Shown: in pieces, positions 7,538 through 15,718 of the stretch
Layout of the letters: the number at the start of each line of letters is the position of its first letter
How positions within the stretch are numbered: the first letter of the stretch is position 1
Source: Phycisphaera sp.
GTDB taxonomy: Bacteria; Planctomycetota; Phycisphaerae; Phycisphaerales; UBA1924
Direction of reading: 5' to 3'
Assembly (NCBI GenBank): GCA_025916675.1
Contig: CP098402.1
Span: 1,297,205 to 1,361,204, forward strand
DNA: 64,000 bases
Position numbers and translations under genes: made by a program
Notes under the pieces: generated by a model
What the model was told of the DNA's origin: nothing
Seen by the model: the letters and a program-made list of their open reading frames with translations, nothing else
The model's database searches: none

Positions 7538-7661
7538 TTCCGGCCTCAACGCCGGGAATCACCCCGGCTGAAAGGCCGGGTCTCTTAGAAGCCAGCGTGT
7601 CCCGGGGCGAGCGCCTCGGCGCTGGATTTCGGAAGCGAACAGGCAACAGGAGACCAAGACC
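7538..7661 (+). other. Leader between tRNA and next gene, with hairpins
   Basis: Downstream of the tRNA, CCCGGC and GCCGGG flank a TGAAAG loop near 7563-7580 and form a stable hairpin. A shorter GC-rich inverted repeat overlaps the tRNA end. The hairpins may act in tRNA 3' processing. The following gene has its own Shine-Dalgarno. Confidence 0.35.
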
Positions 7662-8045
7662 ATGCCAGAGAACACACCAACCATCGGCCGCGTCGTGCAC
7701 TGCAACCTCGGCAACGTCCAGCCCGTGCATCGGAAGGATCCGTACCCGGCCATCGTCGTCGGCGTGAACCCGGACGGCACGCTCGAGCTCAACGCCCAGT
7801 GCGACAAGGCGATCTACGAGGGCCGCGGCCAGACGAACGTCGTGCTGTCGAAGGTTCCTCAGGGCGAGCCGGATGGTGAAGGCCAGCGGTGGTGGTGCCC
7901 TCCGCGCGAACCCGCCCTGGGGACCGACGCGCCCCAGGGCGGCGCCAGCGATGTTGGTGCCGATGGCCAGGCGGGCCGCGCCGCCAAGCCGGCCGTTGCC
8001 GGCACGACTTCTAAGCCCGTGGCGGCCACAGCAGCCGGTAGCTGA
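7662..8045 (+). CDS. Phage protein of unknown function (WWCPP motif)
   Basis: A 127-residue protein. It starts with a compact domain (GRVVHCNLGN, then AIVVGVNPDGTLELNAQ) of probable small beta-barrel type and has GQRWWCPPRE near residues 72-81. Phages of many hosts encode small proteins of this pattern, ending in a Gln-x-Trp-x-Trp/Cys-Pro-Pro motif, whose function is unknown to me. The last 45 residues are Ala/Gly/Thr-rich and probably disordered. ACAGGAG lies about ten bases before the ATG. Confidence 0.55.
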   Translation: MPENTPTIGRVVHCNLGNVQPVHRKDPYPAIVVGVNPDGTLELNAQCDKAIYEGRGQTNVVLSKVPQGEPDGEGQRWWCPPREPALGTDAPQGGASDVGADGQAGRAAKPAVAGTTSKPVAATAAGS

Positions 8046-8136
8046 TCTACCCCCCCAGAGAAGGGGGTGACGGGAGCCCCCAGCAGGTTTCAGCGCCGAT
8101 TCGTCGGCACCCGTGACAGCCCGGAGAGACGGGCCA

Positions 8137-8213
8137 CGACCGCGCTTGGTAGCTCCGCCGCTTCGTCACACCACGAAGCACAAGGCGGGTGAGGTTCAAT
8201 CCCTCAGCGGTCA
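8137..8213 (+). ncRNA. tRNA-like element (degenerate or structured RNA)
   Basis: The 3' half is tRNA-like: T stem TGAGG/CCTCA with loop TTCAATC (8190-8206), then GCGGTC pairing with GACCGC at 8138-8143 as a six-pair acceptor. The total span of 77 bases is tRNA-sized. The middle is abnormal: a mini D-arm GCT-TGGT-AGC, then an extended hairpin in which CCGCC/GGCGG encloses GCTTCGT-CACACC-ACGAAGC. No seven-base anticodon loop fits. It may be a decayed tRNA or a tRNA mimic. It lies directly upstream of a coding gene, as does the real tRNA at 7465. Confidence 0.4.
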
Positions 8214-8243
8214 TTGGCGGCGAGAGCTGCCCAGGAGAACGAC

Positions 8244-8534
8244 ATGCGTACACCGCTTCGCGTCGGCGAGCGGCAGTCATCAACTGCCAGCTCGGGGTTA
8301 TCTCACACACTCGCATACGCCGCTGTTGGCGGAGCCTTGGGCGGCGTGGCGCTGCTGCTGTGGCTGGAACTGGGCTGGTGGGTGCTGCTGTTCGTGGCCT
8401 GCGTCTTCGCTTCGGCTTCCTTCGCCAAGGTGTTGGCACGCTTTGAGCTCAAGCGGATGACCCGAGAGCTCGAGTACCAGCGTCGCACGCCGTATGAGGC
8501 CGGTGTCGGCCAGCAACTGGACGTCGAAGCGTGA
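8244..8534 (+). CDS. Small phage membrane protein
   Basis: A 96-residue protein with two adjoining membrane helices, about residues 22-42 (LAYAAVGGALGGVALLLWLE) and 44-62 (WWVLLFVACVFASASFAKVL), then a charged tail. A Shine-Dalgarno CAGGAGA precedes the ATG at 8244; an upstream in-frame TTG at 8214 is less likely. It overlaps the next gene by four bases. Function unknown. Confidence 0.55.
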   Translation: MRTPLRVGERQSSTASSGLSHTLAYAAVGGALGGVALLLWLELGWWVLLFVACVFASASFAKVLARFELKRMTRELEYQRRTPYEAGVGQQLDVEA

Positions 8535-8887
8535 GTGCCGGCCGTCTCGAATTCGAGGTGCCCATGCCCCCGACGCGCTCGGAGTACATCGAGCGCCAGC
8601 GGGGTAAGTCGAACTTCACGGCCCGGGGAAGGGTGTTCCGACGCGCTGTCAGGCAGGCCGTGCGAGAGCAGGGGCGCCTGACCTTCAAGCCGGTCAGCGT
8701 GAGCATTGTCATGCACCAGGCCAAGGGCCCGCGGATCTCGCTTCCCGAGACGCACGCCGTGCTCATGAGCGCCCTGACGAGCTCGACGGCGTTCCTGACC
8801 GAGCGCCAGCTCGACCACGTCGAGTACATGCGTGGCGAGGACCGCCCGGAGGGGTGCGTCGTCGTCATCCTGGAGGGCGCCCAATGA
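8531..8887 (+). CDS. RusA-fold protein, apparently without the catalytic acidic motif
   Basis: A 118-residue protein with a GTG start. The opening PMPPTRSEYIERQRGKSNFT and the phased helix RRAVRQAVREQ match the first half of RusA-type Holliday-junction resolvases. The second half lines up in length with them, but where RusA enzymes have DxDN-xx-K and a later Asp pair it reads RISLPETHAVLMSALTSS, then TERQLDHVEYM. The active site therefore seems lost, unlike its neighbour starting at 8884, to which it is fused by an ATGA overlap. It could be a structural partner in a heterodimer. The assignment rests on pattern only. Confidence 0.5.
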   Translation: MSAGRLEFEVPMPPTRSEYIERQRGKSNFTARGRVFRRAVRQAVREQGRLTFKPVSVSIVMHQAKGPRISLPETHAVLMSALTSSTAFLTERQLDHVEYMRGEDRPEGCVVVILEGAQ

Positions 8888-9252
8888 AGCGCCGGATCTG
8901 CCTGCTGCTGCGGTGGCCGCCCACGGTCAACCACTACTACGTCAACACTGGGCGTGGAAGTAAGGCCCTCTCGGCGAACGTGGTGGCGTTCCGCGCCCAC
9001 GTGCAGGGGGCGGTCCTCGAGCAAGAGCCGGGCTTCGAGCCACTCGAGGGACCGCTCAACTTCCGCGCCGCGCTTTGGCCGCCCGACCGACGCCGGCGCG
9101 ACATGGACAACCTGTGGAAGGGCACCTGGGACGCGCTCAAGCACGCCCGGGTGATCGAGGACGACCAGCAGTTCAAGCGCAAGGCCGTGCTCTGGCACGA
9201 CGAGCCGCGCAGCGGGGGCCAGATGTTGCTCCAGATGTCGGAGAGAGCATGA
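8884..9252 (+). CDS. rusA: RusA-family Holliday junction resolvase
   Basis: A 122-residue protein, the typical RusA length. It shows the family signature RRDMDNLWKGTWDALK (acidic DxDN plus Lys) and VIEDDQQFKRK (second acidic pair), the metal-binding residues of RusA nucleases. The N-terminal WPPTVNHYYV matches the conserved SVN-type loop. RusA cleaves four-way junctions formed in phage replication and recombination. The start at 8884 is set by an ATGA overlap with the preceding RusA-like gene; the stop overlaps the next start in the same way. Confidence 0.88.
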   Translation: MKRRICLLLRWPPTVNHYYVNTGRGSKALSANVVAFRAHVQGAVLEQEPGFEPLEGPLNFRAALWPPDRRRRDMDNLWKGTWDALKHARVIEDDQQFKRKAVLWHDEPRSGGQMLLQMSERA

Positions 9253-9701
9253 GCATCATCATCGCCATCGACTTCGACGGCACGCTTTGCGACCACCGAT
9301 TCCCCGACATCGGGCGTGAGAACCCGGGCGCCTTCGAGTGGCTGCGCAAGTTCCAAGACGCCGGGGCCAGGCTCATGCTCTGGACCATGCGGTCGGACAT
9401 GATCTCGGACGGCGTGAGCTGCGAGGGCCACCCCGCCGACAAGCCCTACCTCACCGAGGCCGTCGAGTGGTGCCGAGAGCGCGGCATCGAGTTCTGGGGC
9501 GTGAACAGCAACGCCGAGCAGGGCTCCTGGACGGCCTCGCCCAAGCAATACGCCCACCTCTATGTCGATGACGCCGCGGCCTGCTGCCCGCTCCGCGAGA
9601 ACCCCCGCGCCGGCGGCCGGCCCATGCTGGACTGGTCGATCGTCGGCCCATCGGTCATGACCCAGATCGAGATCCGCAAGGCGTTCAAGGTGTCGCCATG
9701 A
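9249..9701 (+). CDS. HAD-superfamily phosphatase-like protein
   Basis: A 150-residue protein. HAD motif I is IAIDFDGTL (Asp8 and Asp10); motif II is LMLWTMRSD; a late acidic motif is LYVDDAAACC. Small HAD enzymes of this type use an aspartyl-phosphate intermediate. Phage examples are often thought to act in nucleotide or nucleic-acid 3' phosphate metabolism, but the substrate cannot be told. It is embedded between resolvase and methyltransferase genes with four-base overlaps on both sides. Confidence 0.7.
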   Translation: MSIIIAIDFDGTLCDHRFPDIGRENPGAFEWLRKFQDAGARLMLWTMRSDMISDGVSCEGHPADKPYLTEAVEWCRERGIEFWGVNSNAEQGSWTASPKQYAHLYVDDAAACCPLRENPRAGGRPMLDWSIVGPSVMTQIEIRKAFKVSP

Positions 9702-11239
9702 CCGGCCTCATCATTGACAACTTCGCGGGCGCTGGAGGCGCGAGCGTGGGCATCGAGGCCGCCATGGGCCGGCCCGTCGACTACGCCATCAACCACGATC
9801 CTGAGGCGATCGAGACGCACGCGGTCAATCATCCGGGCACCGAGCACCTGGTCGAGAACGTGTTCGCGGTGGATCCCGCAAAGCTGTGCGCGGGGCGGCC
9901 GGTCGACCTGGCGTGGTTCAGCCCCGACTGCACGCACCACAGCCGCGCCAAGGGCGGCAAGCCGCGCGACAACACGCGGCGCGGGCTGGCGTGGGTCGTG
10001 ATCGACTGGGCGAGGGCCGTGCGGCCGGCGGTGATCATGCTCGAGAACGTGCCCGAGTTCCAGGAGTGGGGTCCGCTCGATGGCGACGGGCGGCCGTGCC
10101 AGGAGCGCAAGGGCGACACGTTCCGATCGTGGACCGGCAAGCTGCGCGAGCTGGGCTACGACGTGCAGTGGCGCGAGCTGGTCGCGGCCGATTACGGCAC
10201 GCCCACGATCCGCAAGCGGATGTTCCTGGTGGCGCGGTGCGATGGCGAGCCGATCGTGTGGCCCGAGCCCACGCACGCGCCGCGCGAGAAGTGCGAGGCG
10301 CTGGGGCTCAAGCCCTGGCGGGCGGCGGCCGAGTGCATCGACTGGAGCCTCCCGTGCCCGTCGATCTTCCTGACCAAGAACGAGGCGAGGGCGTGGGGCG
10401 AGGCCCACGGCGTGCCGGCGCCCAAGCGGCCGCTGGCCGACGCGACGATGGCCCGCATCGCGCGGGGCGTGCAGAAGTACGTTGTCGAGGGTGATCCGTT
10501 CATCGTGTCGGTCGCGCACGGCGAGGTCTCGCCCAGCGGCGTGAAGCGATGGGGCAACGGTACGAAGGATCTGGCTGACCCGCTCAACACCGTGCTGTCC
10601 GGCGGCGGAAGCCACGCGGTCGTCGCCCCGAGCCTTGTGCAGACCGGCTACGGCGAGCGTGCGGGCCAAGCCCCGCGGTCGCTCGACATCGCCCGGCCGC
10701 TGGGCGTGGTGCCCGCGGGCGGGTGCAAGCACGCCCTGGTGGCGGCGTTCCTGGCCAAGCACTTCGGCGGGGTCGTCGGCCAGATCGTCGATCGGCCCGC
10801 GTCGACGGTGACGGCGACCGACCACCACGCGCTCGTGACGAGTTTGCTTGACAAATCGGACCAAAACCGGCGTTATGGTTGCACCACCCAGGCATGTCAA
10901 ATCGCCGCCTTCCTGACCAAATACCACGGCACGGGCGGGCAGCACGCGGCGTGCGGCGATCCGATGCACTGCGTGACGTGCGCCGACCGCATGGCCCTGG
11001 TGACGGTGGCCGGCCAGGTCTACGCCATCGCCGACCTGTGCATGCGGATGCTCCAGCCGCACGAGCTGCTCCGAGCCCAATTCGGCCGGTTCGCCGAGGG
11101 GTACGAGCTCATCGGTTCCAAGCGGCGCCAGGTGGCTGGCATCGGAAACAGCGTGTGTCCTGAGGTTGCCGAGGCGCTCGTGCGCGCAAACGTGCGGGCG
11201 GGAACACCGACTCGAGATCGAAAGGTGGTGGCGGCGTGA
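9698..11239 (+). CDS. Phage C5-cytosine DNA methyltransferase
   Basis: A 513-residue protein. Motif I is NFAGAGGASVGIE (residues 8-20). The catalytic loop reads FSPDCTHHSRAKGG (74-87) instead of the usual PPCQ. Motif VI is LENVPEF (115-121), the QRRxR-like motif is TPTIRKRMFLVA, and the final motif is IGNSVCPEVAEAL. The PDC-H-S variant occurs in many phage cytosine methyltransferases. The long segment between about residues 230 and 440 should be the target-recognition region. It probably protects phage DNA from host restriction. No cognate restriction gene lies nearby. Confidence 0.9.
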   Translation: MTGLIIDNFAGAGGASVGIEAAMGRPVDYAINHDPEAIETHAVNHPGTEHLVENVFAVDPAKLCAGRPVDLAWFSPDCTHHSRAKGGKPRDNTRRGLAWVVIDWARAVRPAVIMLENVPEFQEWGPLDGDGRPCQERKGDTFRSWTGKLRELGYDVQWRELVAADYGTPTIRKRMFLVARCDGEPIVWPEPTHAPREKCEALGLKPWRAAAECIDWSLPCPSIFLTKNEARAWGEAHGVPAPKRPLADATMARIARGVQKYVVEGDPFIVSVAHGEVSPSGVKRWGNGTKDLADPLNTVLSGGGSHAVVAPSLVQTGYGERAGQAPRSLDIARPLGVVPAGGCKHALVAAFLAKHFGGVVGQIVDRPASTVTATDHHALVTSLLDKSDQNRRYGCTTQACQIAAFLTKYHGTGGQHAACGDPMHCVTCADRMALVTVAGQVYAIADLCMRMLQPHELLRAQFGRFAEGYELIGSKRRQVAGIGNSVCPEVAEALVRANVRAGTPTRDRKVVAA

Positions 11240-11679
11240 ACCACCGTGAAGAGATCAAGGCCAAGATCGAGATCGTTCGGAGCATCGTGCTGGAGCACTT
11301 CGGCGTGTCTGAGGCCGAGTTTTGCGGCAGAGGGCGCCACAAGTGGGTGGTCCGCGCCCGCGAGGCCTTTGTGATCGTGGCGTACCGCCACACCCGTGGC
11401 AGTTGGCCCGACGTCGCCCGTGCCATGAAGCCTGATGGTGCGCAGTACAACCACTCGACAGCCCTGACGGCCGCCAGGCGGGCCGAGCCGAAGCTCCAGA
11501 CAGATCCCACGTTCGCCGAAGAGATCGAGATCCTGGAGTGGAAGATCCAGGCCGTCCAGCCGCCGGAGATGTACCGGCCGGCTCAGCTCCGCATCGACCG
11601 TGCCCCAGCGCCCGCATCGGGCCCCTACCGCGTCGAGGGCCAGGGCAACCCGATCGCGGTGGAAGGCGGTGCGTCATGA
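11236..11679 (+). CDS. Free-standing DnaA domain IV (origin-binding HTH)
   Basis: A 147-residue protein with a GTG start. Residues about 18-85 match domain IV of DnaA: GVSEAEFCGRGRHKWVVRAR, then the Thr/Arg-rich turn RGSWPDVARAM and the DHST-like box YNHSTALTAARRA, which in DnaA contacts the DnaA-box bases. No AAA+ domain is present. DnaA-like DNA-binding proteins without ATPase occur in phages and may mark an origin or compete with host DnaA. The place just before the adenine methyltransferase and the replication protein fits a replication role. The C-terminal 60 residues are Pro-rich. Confidence 0.75.
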   Translation: MNHREEIKAKIEIVRSIVLEHFGVSEAEFCGRGRHKWVVRAREAFVIVAYRHTRGSWPDVARAMKPDGAQYNHSTALTAARRAEPKLQTDPTFAEEIEILEWKIQAVQPPEMYRPAQLRIDRAPAPASGPYRVEGQGNPIAVEGGAS

Positions 11680-12698
11680 CGGGGTGGTCCGAAACACGCG
11701 CCGGCGCCGCGGCGTTCCAGGACACGCCGCTGCCGTTGGACGCCGAGGATGCGCCGCCGGCCGGCGGGATCACCAGGCCTGTGCCGTGGTTCGGAGCCAA
11801 AGCCAAGATGGGCCCGAAATACATCGTGCCCGAGATGGGCGAGCACCGCAACTACATCGAGCCGTTCTGCGGTTCCTGCGCCGTGCTGTTCGCCAAGCCT
11901 CAGGTGGCCTACGAGACGGTCAACGACCTCCACGGCGACCTGACCCACCTGCTCCGCTGCCTCCAGGATGAGGCCACGGCGCTGTGGCTCTACGGCCAGC
12001 TCGCCCGAACCTGCATGGCTGAGGGAATCTTGCTTGACGCCCGTGCGATCGTGGCTTCTGGGCCACCGCCGGCTATGGGCGAGCCCATCGACCGATTCCG
12101 CGCCGCGGCCTACCTCACCCAGTCGTGGATGATGCGGAACGGGATGGCCGGCACGGACATGCGCAAGTGCGGCGAGAAGCCCGGCCCGGAGATCTCCCTG
12201 CGGTTCAACATCTCCGGCGGCTCGCCAACCGTCCGCTGGGTGTCGATGGTCGAGAGCATCCCGGCCTGGCACCTTCGCCTCCGAAGCGTCATGGTGCTCC
12301 AGCGTGACGCCTTCAAGATCATCGACCAACTCGATGACGAGGAAGGGCTGGTGCTGTACCTCGATCCGCCGTATCTACCCGACACGCGGAGCGGGCTCAA
12401 GGGGCCCGGCACGCGGGCGGCCTACCTGCACGAGTTCGAGGCCAGCGGCGCCGGGATCTTCGGCAATATCGACGACCACACCCGCCTCGCTGACGCACTC
12501 TGCCGATTCAAGCACGCACGGGTGATTGTCAGCTACTACGCCCACCCACGCCTTGCCGAGCTCTACCCGGGCTGGACGGTGAAGGACTGCGCGCAGAACA
12601 AGAACATGAGCAACTGCACCGGCCGCGGCGAGCGCGACTCCAAGTCGCCCGAGGTCCTGCTCATCAACGGGCCCAGCTACACCGAGGGCGCCGCATGA
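11676..12698 (+). CDS. dam: DNA N6-adenine methyltransferase (Dam/D12 class)
   Basis: A 340-residue protein. The FxGxK-type motif I region is PWFGAKAKMGPKYIV (37-51), followed by YIEPFCGSCAVLF (60-72), the SAM-binding loop. The catalytic DPPY is at 230-233 in LVLYLDPPYLPDTR. This order is that of the alpha-class D12 methyltransferases. The start at 11676 is set by the ATGA overlap; an in-frame region upstream is not needed. It may modify phage DNA or influence origin firing together with the neighbouring DnaA-like protein. Target sequence unknown. Confidence 0.88.
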   Translation: MTGWSETRAGAAAFQDTPLPLDAEDAPPAGGITRPVPWFGAKAKMGPKYIVPEMGEHRNYIEPFCGSCAVLFAKPQVAYETVNDLHGDLTHLLRCLQDEATALWLYGQLARTCMAEGILLDARAIVASGPPPAMGEPIDRFRAAAYLTQSWMMRNGMAGTDMRKCGEKPGPEISLRFNISGGSPTVRWVSMVESIPAWHLRLRSVMVLQRDAFKIIDQLDDEEGLVLYLDPPYLPDTRSGLKGPGTRAAYLHEFEASGAGIFGNIDDHTRLADALCRFKHARVIVSYYAHPRLAELYPGWTVKDCAQNKNMSNCTGRGERDSKSPEVLLINGPSYTEGAA

Positions 12699-13810
12699 GC
12701 AGCAAGGCCCCCGGCATCTTCATCCAGATCAAGACCACGGTCCTGACAGACGACAAGCTCGCGGCTGTTGGGCCTGAGGCGGCGTGGATGTACGTCAAGG
12801 GCCTCTGCTGGTCGAAGGAACACCTGACCGATGGCGAGGTCCGCCGCGGCGCCCTGGCCATCCTGGGGGCCGGCATCAGCGATCCAGAGGCCGCCGCGCA
12901 ACGCCTCGTCGACGAAAAGCTCTGGACCGTCACCGAGAACGGCTGGACCGTGGGTGCCGAGCGTTGGGCCCGGCACCAGGAGACCAAGGCCCAGGTCGAC
13001 GCCCGCCGAGAGGCCGATCGAGAGCGCAAGAAGGCCGGCAAGAAGACCTCGAAGAAGGTGTCCAAGAAGCCCGCGAAGACGCCCACAAAGAAGACGTCGG
13101 GAGCCTTGGAGGATTCCAGCCGGAATCCAACTGGAAGCCCTGGGGAATCCGTTTTGAGTCGGGGAGGAATCCAGCATACAGAGTCAGAGTCAGAGTCAGA
13201 CACAGAGGCAGAGACAGAATCAACACCACCACGCGCGAGCGAACCCGATCCGGCTGCGCCGGTTGGTGGCGGTGGTGGTGATGCGCAATTCGTGGGAGAC
13301 TTCGCCATCGCGCTCAAGGCCCTGAAGGGTCTTCGGGTCAACGGAGCCGAGGCCCTGGCCCGCCAGGCGGGCAGCGAGCGTGTCGTGCTGTACGCGGTCC
13401 AGCAGGCCAAGTCGCCGGGCGTGAAGAGGCCGCACGCCCTGGCCGCCAAGCTCATCCGCGAGGGTGAGCAGCCGCCCGAGGGGTGGCGTTCGCACGCCGA
13501 GCTCGAGGCCCACCGCCTGGAACGCAACCGCCTGGCCGGAGAGCAGCAGGCCGCCGAAGTCGCCCGGCGAAAGCGCGAGTACGAACGCGACCTGGCCGAG
13601 CTCGCCCTGATCCGGGATCACCAGGACGTCGCCCAGGCGACCGCCGAAAAGTTCGCCAAGGGCAAGGGGTTCACGCCCGGCGCCCTGCGGAAGAAGCCCA
13701 AAAACGAGTGGGCCAGGTCCAAGCTCTGCCGCGCCGAGGTCCTGGAGGCGATCGAGCAGCAGACGGGCAACACCGTCGAGAACACCCCGCGCGGGAGGGA
13801 GTCAGCGTGA
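12695..13810 (+). CDS. Probable phage replication protein (O/DnaD-like)
   Basis: A 371-residue protein. Residues 1-105 look like a winged-helix domain similar to those opening phage replication initiators: IFIQIKTTVLTDDKL, AWMYVKGLCWSKE, WARHQETKAQVDARREAD. A highly basic stretch (KKAGKKTSKKVSKKPAKT) follows, then a Ser/Glu repeat (SESESDTEAETES, near 165-177) and a helical C-terminal domain with a coiled coil (residues 270-320). Its position after the DnaA-IV and Dam genes fits replication initiation or helicase loading. No family is certain. Confidence 0.5.
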   Translation: MSSKAPGIFIQIKTTVLTDDKLAAVGPEAAWMYVKGLCWSKEHLTDGEVRRGALAILGAGISDPEAAAQRLVDEKLWTVTENGWTVGAERWARHQETKAQVDARREADRERKKAGKKTSKKVSKKPAKTPTKKTSGALEDSSRNPTGSPGESVLSRGGIQHTESESESDTEAETESTPPRASEPDPAAPVGGGGGDAQFVGDFAIALKALKGLRVNGAEALARQAGSERVVLYAVQQAKSPGVKRPHALAAKLIREGEQPPEGWRSHAELEAHRLERNRLAGEQQAAEVARRKREYERDLAELALIRDHQDVAQATAEKFAKGKGFTPGALRKKPKNEWARSKLCRAEVLEAIEQQTGNTVENTPRGRESA

Positions 13811-13920
13811 AACCGATCCGAACCGTCACTTCATGGCTCGCCTGCGCGCTCTACGCCATCGGCTGGGGGTTCATGTGGGCCGCCCAGGCACTCGACGAGT
13901 CCACGGAGGTGCGCCCATGA
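13807..13920 (+). CDS. 37-residue phage membrane peptide
   Basis: A GTG-started frame of 37 codons with a single membrane helix, WLACALYAIGWGFMWAAQAL. It is enclosed by four-base overlaps with both neighbours (13807-13810 and 13917-13920), so it is probably translated by coupling. Function unknown. Confidence 0.5.
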   Translation: MKPIRTVTSWLACALYAIGWGFMWAAQALDESTEVRP

Positions 13921-15062
13921 AGGTCGACCTCACCATCAACAAGTCCCGCGGCGTCCATCGCACCGAGATCGAGTGGGCCGACTACTCGGCCAACCCCATC
14001 CGGGCCCGCGACCGCGTCACGGGCGAGGTCGGCTGGGCCTGCCGCAAGGTCAGTGCCGGCTGCGCGAACTGCTACGCCGAGGCACTCAACAAGCGGTTCG
14101 GAACTAAACACCCCTACACCGCCGCGGGGCTGGGCCAGGTCGAGCAGGTGCTCGACGAGGGCGTGCTCCGCAAGCTGCTGACCATGCGGCCGCGGGGCCC
14201 GTTCAAGAACGGCCGCGAGCGCCCGGCGGTGTTCCTGGGCGACATGATGGACCTGTTCTATGGCGACGAGGCCGATGAGCGGGCCGCCAAGGCCGCTGGC
14301 GTGCCCTTCGCACCCATCCCGTTCGAGATGCTCGACCCGATATTCGCCGTCATCGCGCTGCGCACGGACATGGACATCCTGGTCCTGACTAAGCGTCCGG
14401 GTCGGATGCGCGAATATCTCGAAAGCCGGAAGCCGACGAAATCAGACCGCTCGGTACCGCCGGAATGGCTTTCTCAGATGAACGATTGGCGTGACCCGAA
14501 GTCTGGCAACTGGTCCACGCTCTCTTCGAGAGCGGTTCCTCAACCTAACCGAATCCAGTTCCCGCTAGCCAACTTCTGGGGCGGCACGAGCGTCGAGAGC
14601 GACGAAGTGATCGATCGCGTCGATGAGGTGCGTCGGTGCCCGCTGGCGGTCCGGTTCCTGAGTTGCGAGCCGCTGATCGGACCCCTCACTCTCCGGCGAG
14701 TCCCCATTGCCAGCGACCGAACGCTGGACTCATTGACGGGCACGCTCAGGACGCTCCACGTGGTCGAGGGGCGTGACTACGGCATCGACTGGGTCATCGT
14801 CGGCGGCGAGAGCGGCCGCGGCGCCCGGCCGTGCGATCTGGCCTGGATCCGCGGCGTGGTCGAGCAGTGCCGCGAGGCGAAGGTGCCCTGCTTCGTGAAG
14901 CAGCTCGGCTCCAACCCGTTGGCCACACTCGCCGAGACAGGCACGGACGAAACCGACGACGACAACGTCGAGCGGCTGGAGCTGGACGACCCAAAGGGCG
15001 GCGACCCGGCCGAATGGCCCGAGGACCTACGCGTCCGCAAGATGCCGGGGGGTGGCCAGTGA
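13917..15062 (+). CDS. Gp37/Gp68-family (DUF5131) three-Cys-motif phage protein
   Basis: A 381-residue protein with the family's opening IEWADYSANPIRARDR, the cysteine cluster CRKVSAGCANCYAEAL (C-x6-C-x2-C) near residues 42-57, VFLGDMMDLFYGDE, ILVLTKRPGRM, and the late VIVGGESGRGARPCDLAW and VPCFVKQLGS. The fold is radical-SAM-like, but the chemistry is unknown. The segment between about residues 165 and 205 has lower GC and looks like an insertion relative to the core. The start follows the ATGA overlap with the 37-codon gene. Confidence 0.75.
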   Translation: MKVDLTINKSRGVHRTEIEWADYSANPIRARDRVTGEVGWACRKVSAGCANCYAEALNKRFGTKHPYTAAGLGQVEQVLDEGVLRKLLTMRPRGPFKNGRERPAVFLGDMMDLFYGDEADERAAKAAGVPFAPIPFEMLDPIFAVIALRTDMDILVLTKRPGRMREYLESRKPTKSDRSVPPEWLSQMNDWRDPKSGNWSTLSSRAVPQPNRIQFPLANFWGGTSVESDEVIDRVDEVRRCPLAVRFLSCEPLIGPLTLRRVPIASDRTLDSLTGTLRTLHVVEGRDYGIDWVIVGGESGRGARPCDLAWIRGVVEQCREAKVPCFVKQLGSNPLATLAETGTDETDDDNVERLELDDPKGGDPAEWPEDLRVRKMPGGGQ

Positions 15063-15718
15063 AAGAGCACCCGATCCTGTTCAAGCCCGAGATGGTCCGC
15101 GCCCTGCTCAACACCAGGCCGGACGGCTCGGCGATCGACTCGTCGCTGCCGACGAAGACGCAGACGCGGCGGGTGGTGAAGCCACAGCCGAGCGGCGTGA
15201 ACCACCGGCTTGGCCGAATCGTTGAGGGCGGACCCTCTCGGCTGCGAGACAAGCACTGCCTGTTCTTCACGATCGCCAGCGGCGACTTCGAGATGACCGA
15301 TGGCACCCCATGCCCCTACGGCCAGCCCTCCGACCGACTCTACGTCCGCGAGCAGTGGGCCCCGGACGGCGACGGATTCATCTACCGCGCTGACGTGGCC
15401 CCGGACGACTCCGGCGAGCGTGACGGCTGGTGGCTCGGCGAGCGGTTCGTCGGCCCGGTCCGGTGGAAGCCCTCGATCCACATGCCGAAGGACGCCCGTC
15501 GCCTCTGGCTCGACGTGAAGGCGCTGCGCGTGGAGCGGGTCCAGGACATCAGCGACGCCGACTCCCGTGCCGAGGGCATCCCGCCTGAGTGCAGGATCCG
15601 GCCGCGGGCGTGGTTCGGTATGACCTGGGATGGCATCAACGCCAGGCGTGGCCACCCCTGGGCCAACAACGACTGGGTTTGGGTCTACACGTTCGAGCGT
15701 GCGGAGGCCGCGTCATGA
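15059..15718 (+). CDS. ASCH-like phage protein
   Basis: A 219-residue protein with a GTG start at the GTGA overlap. It shows the pattern ILFKPEMVRALL, KTQTRRVVKPQP, YGQPSDRLYVREQW, RWKPSIHMPKDARRLWL, VERVQDISDADSRAEG and WVWVYTFE, which defines a widespread phage family of ASCH/PUA-like beta-barrels. ASCH domains are thought to bind RNA or modified bases. The role in phage is unknown to me. Not adjacent to any translation gene. Confidence 0.65.
   Translation: MKEHPILFKPEMVRALLNTRPDGSAIDSSLPTKTQTRRVVKPQPSGVNHRLGRIVEGGPSRLRDKHCLFFTIASGDFEMTDGTPCPYGQPSDRLYVREQWAPDGDGFIYRADVAPDDSGERDGWWLGERFVGPVRWKPSIHMPKDARRLWLDVKALRVERVQDISDADSRAEGIPPECRIRPRAWFGMTWDGINARRGHPWANNDWVWVYTFERAEAAS

Noticed and set aside
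8137-8213. A functional tRNA (Val or Thr)
   Set aside because: CAC or CGT can be forced into an anticodon position, but neither gives a paired seven-base-loop stem; kept only as tRNA-like.
9560-11080. A 506-codon minus-strand frame opposite the cytosine methyltransferase
   Set aside because: Shadow of the methyltransferase gene; composition biased to His/Arg/Pro and no motif.
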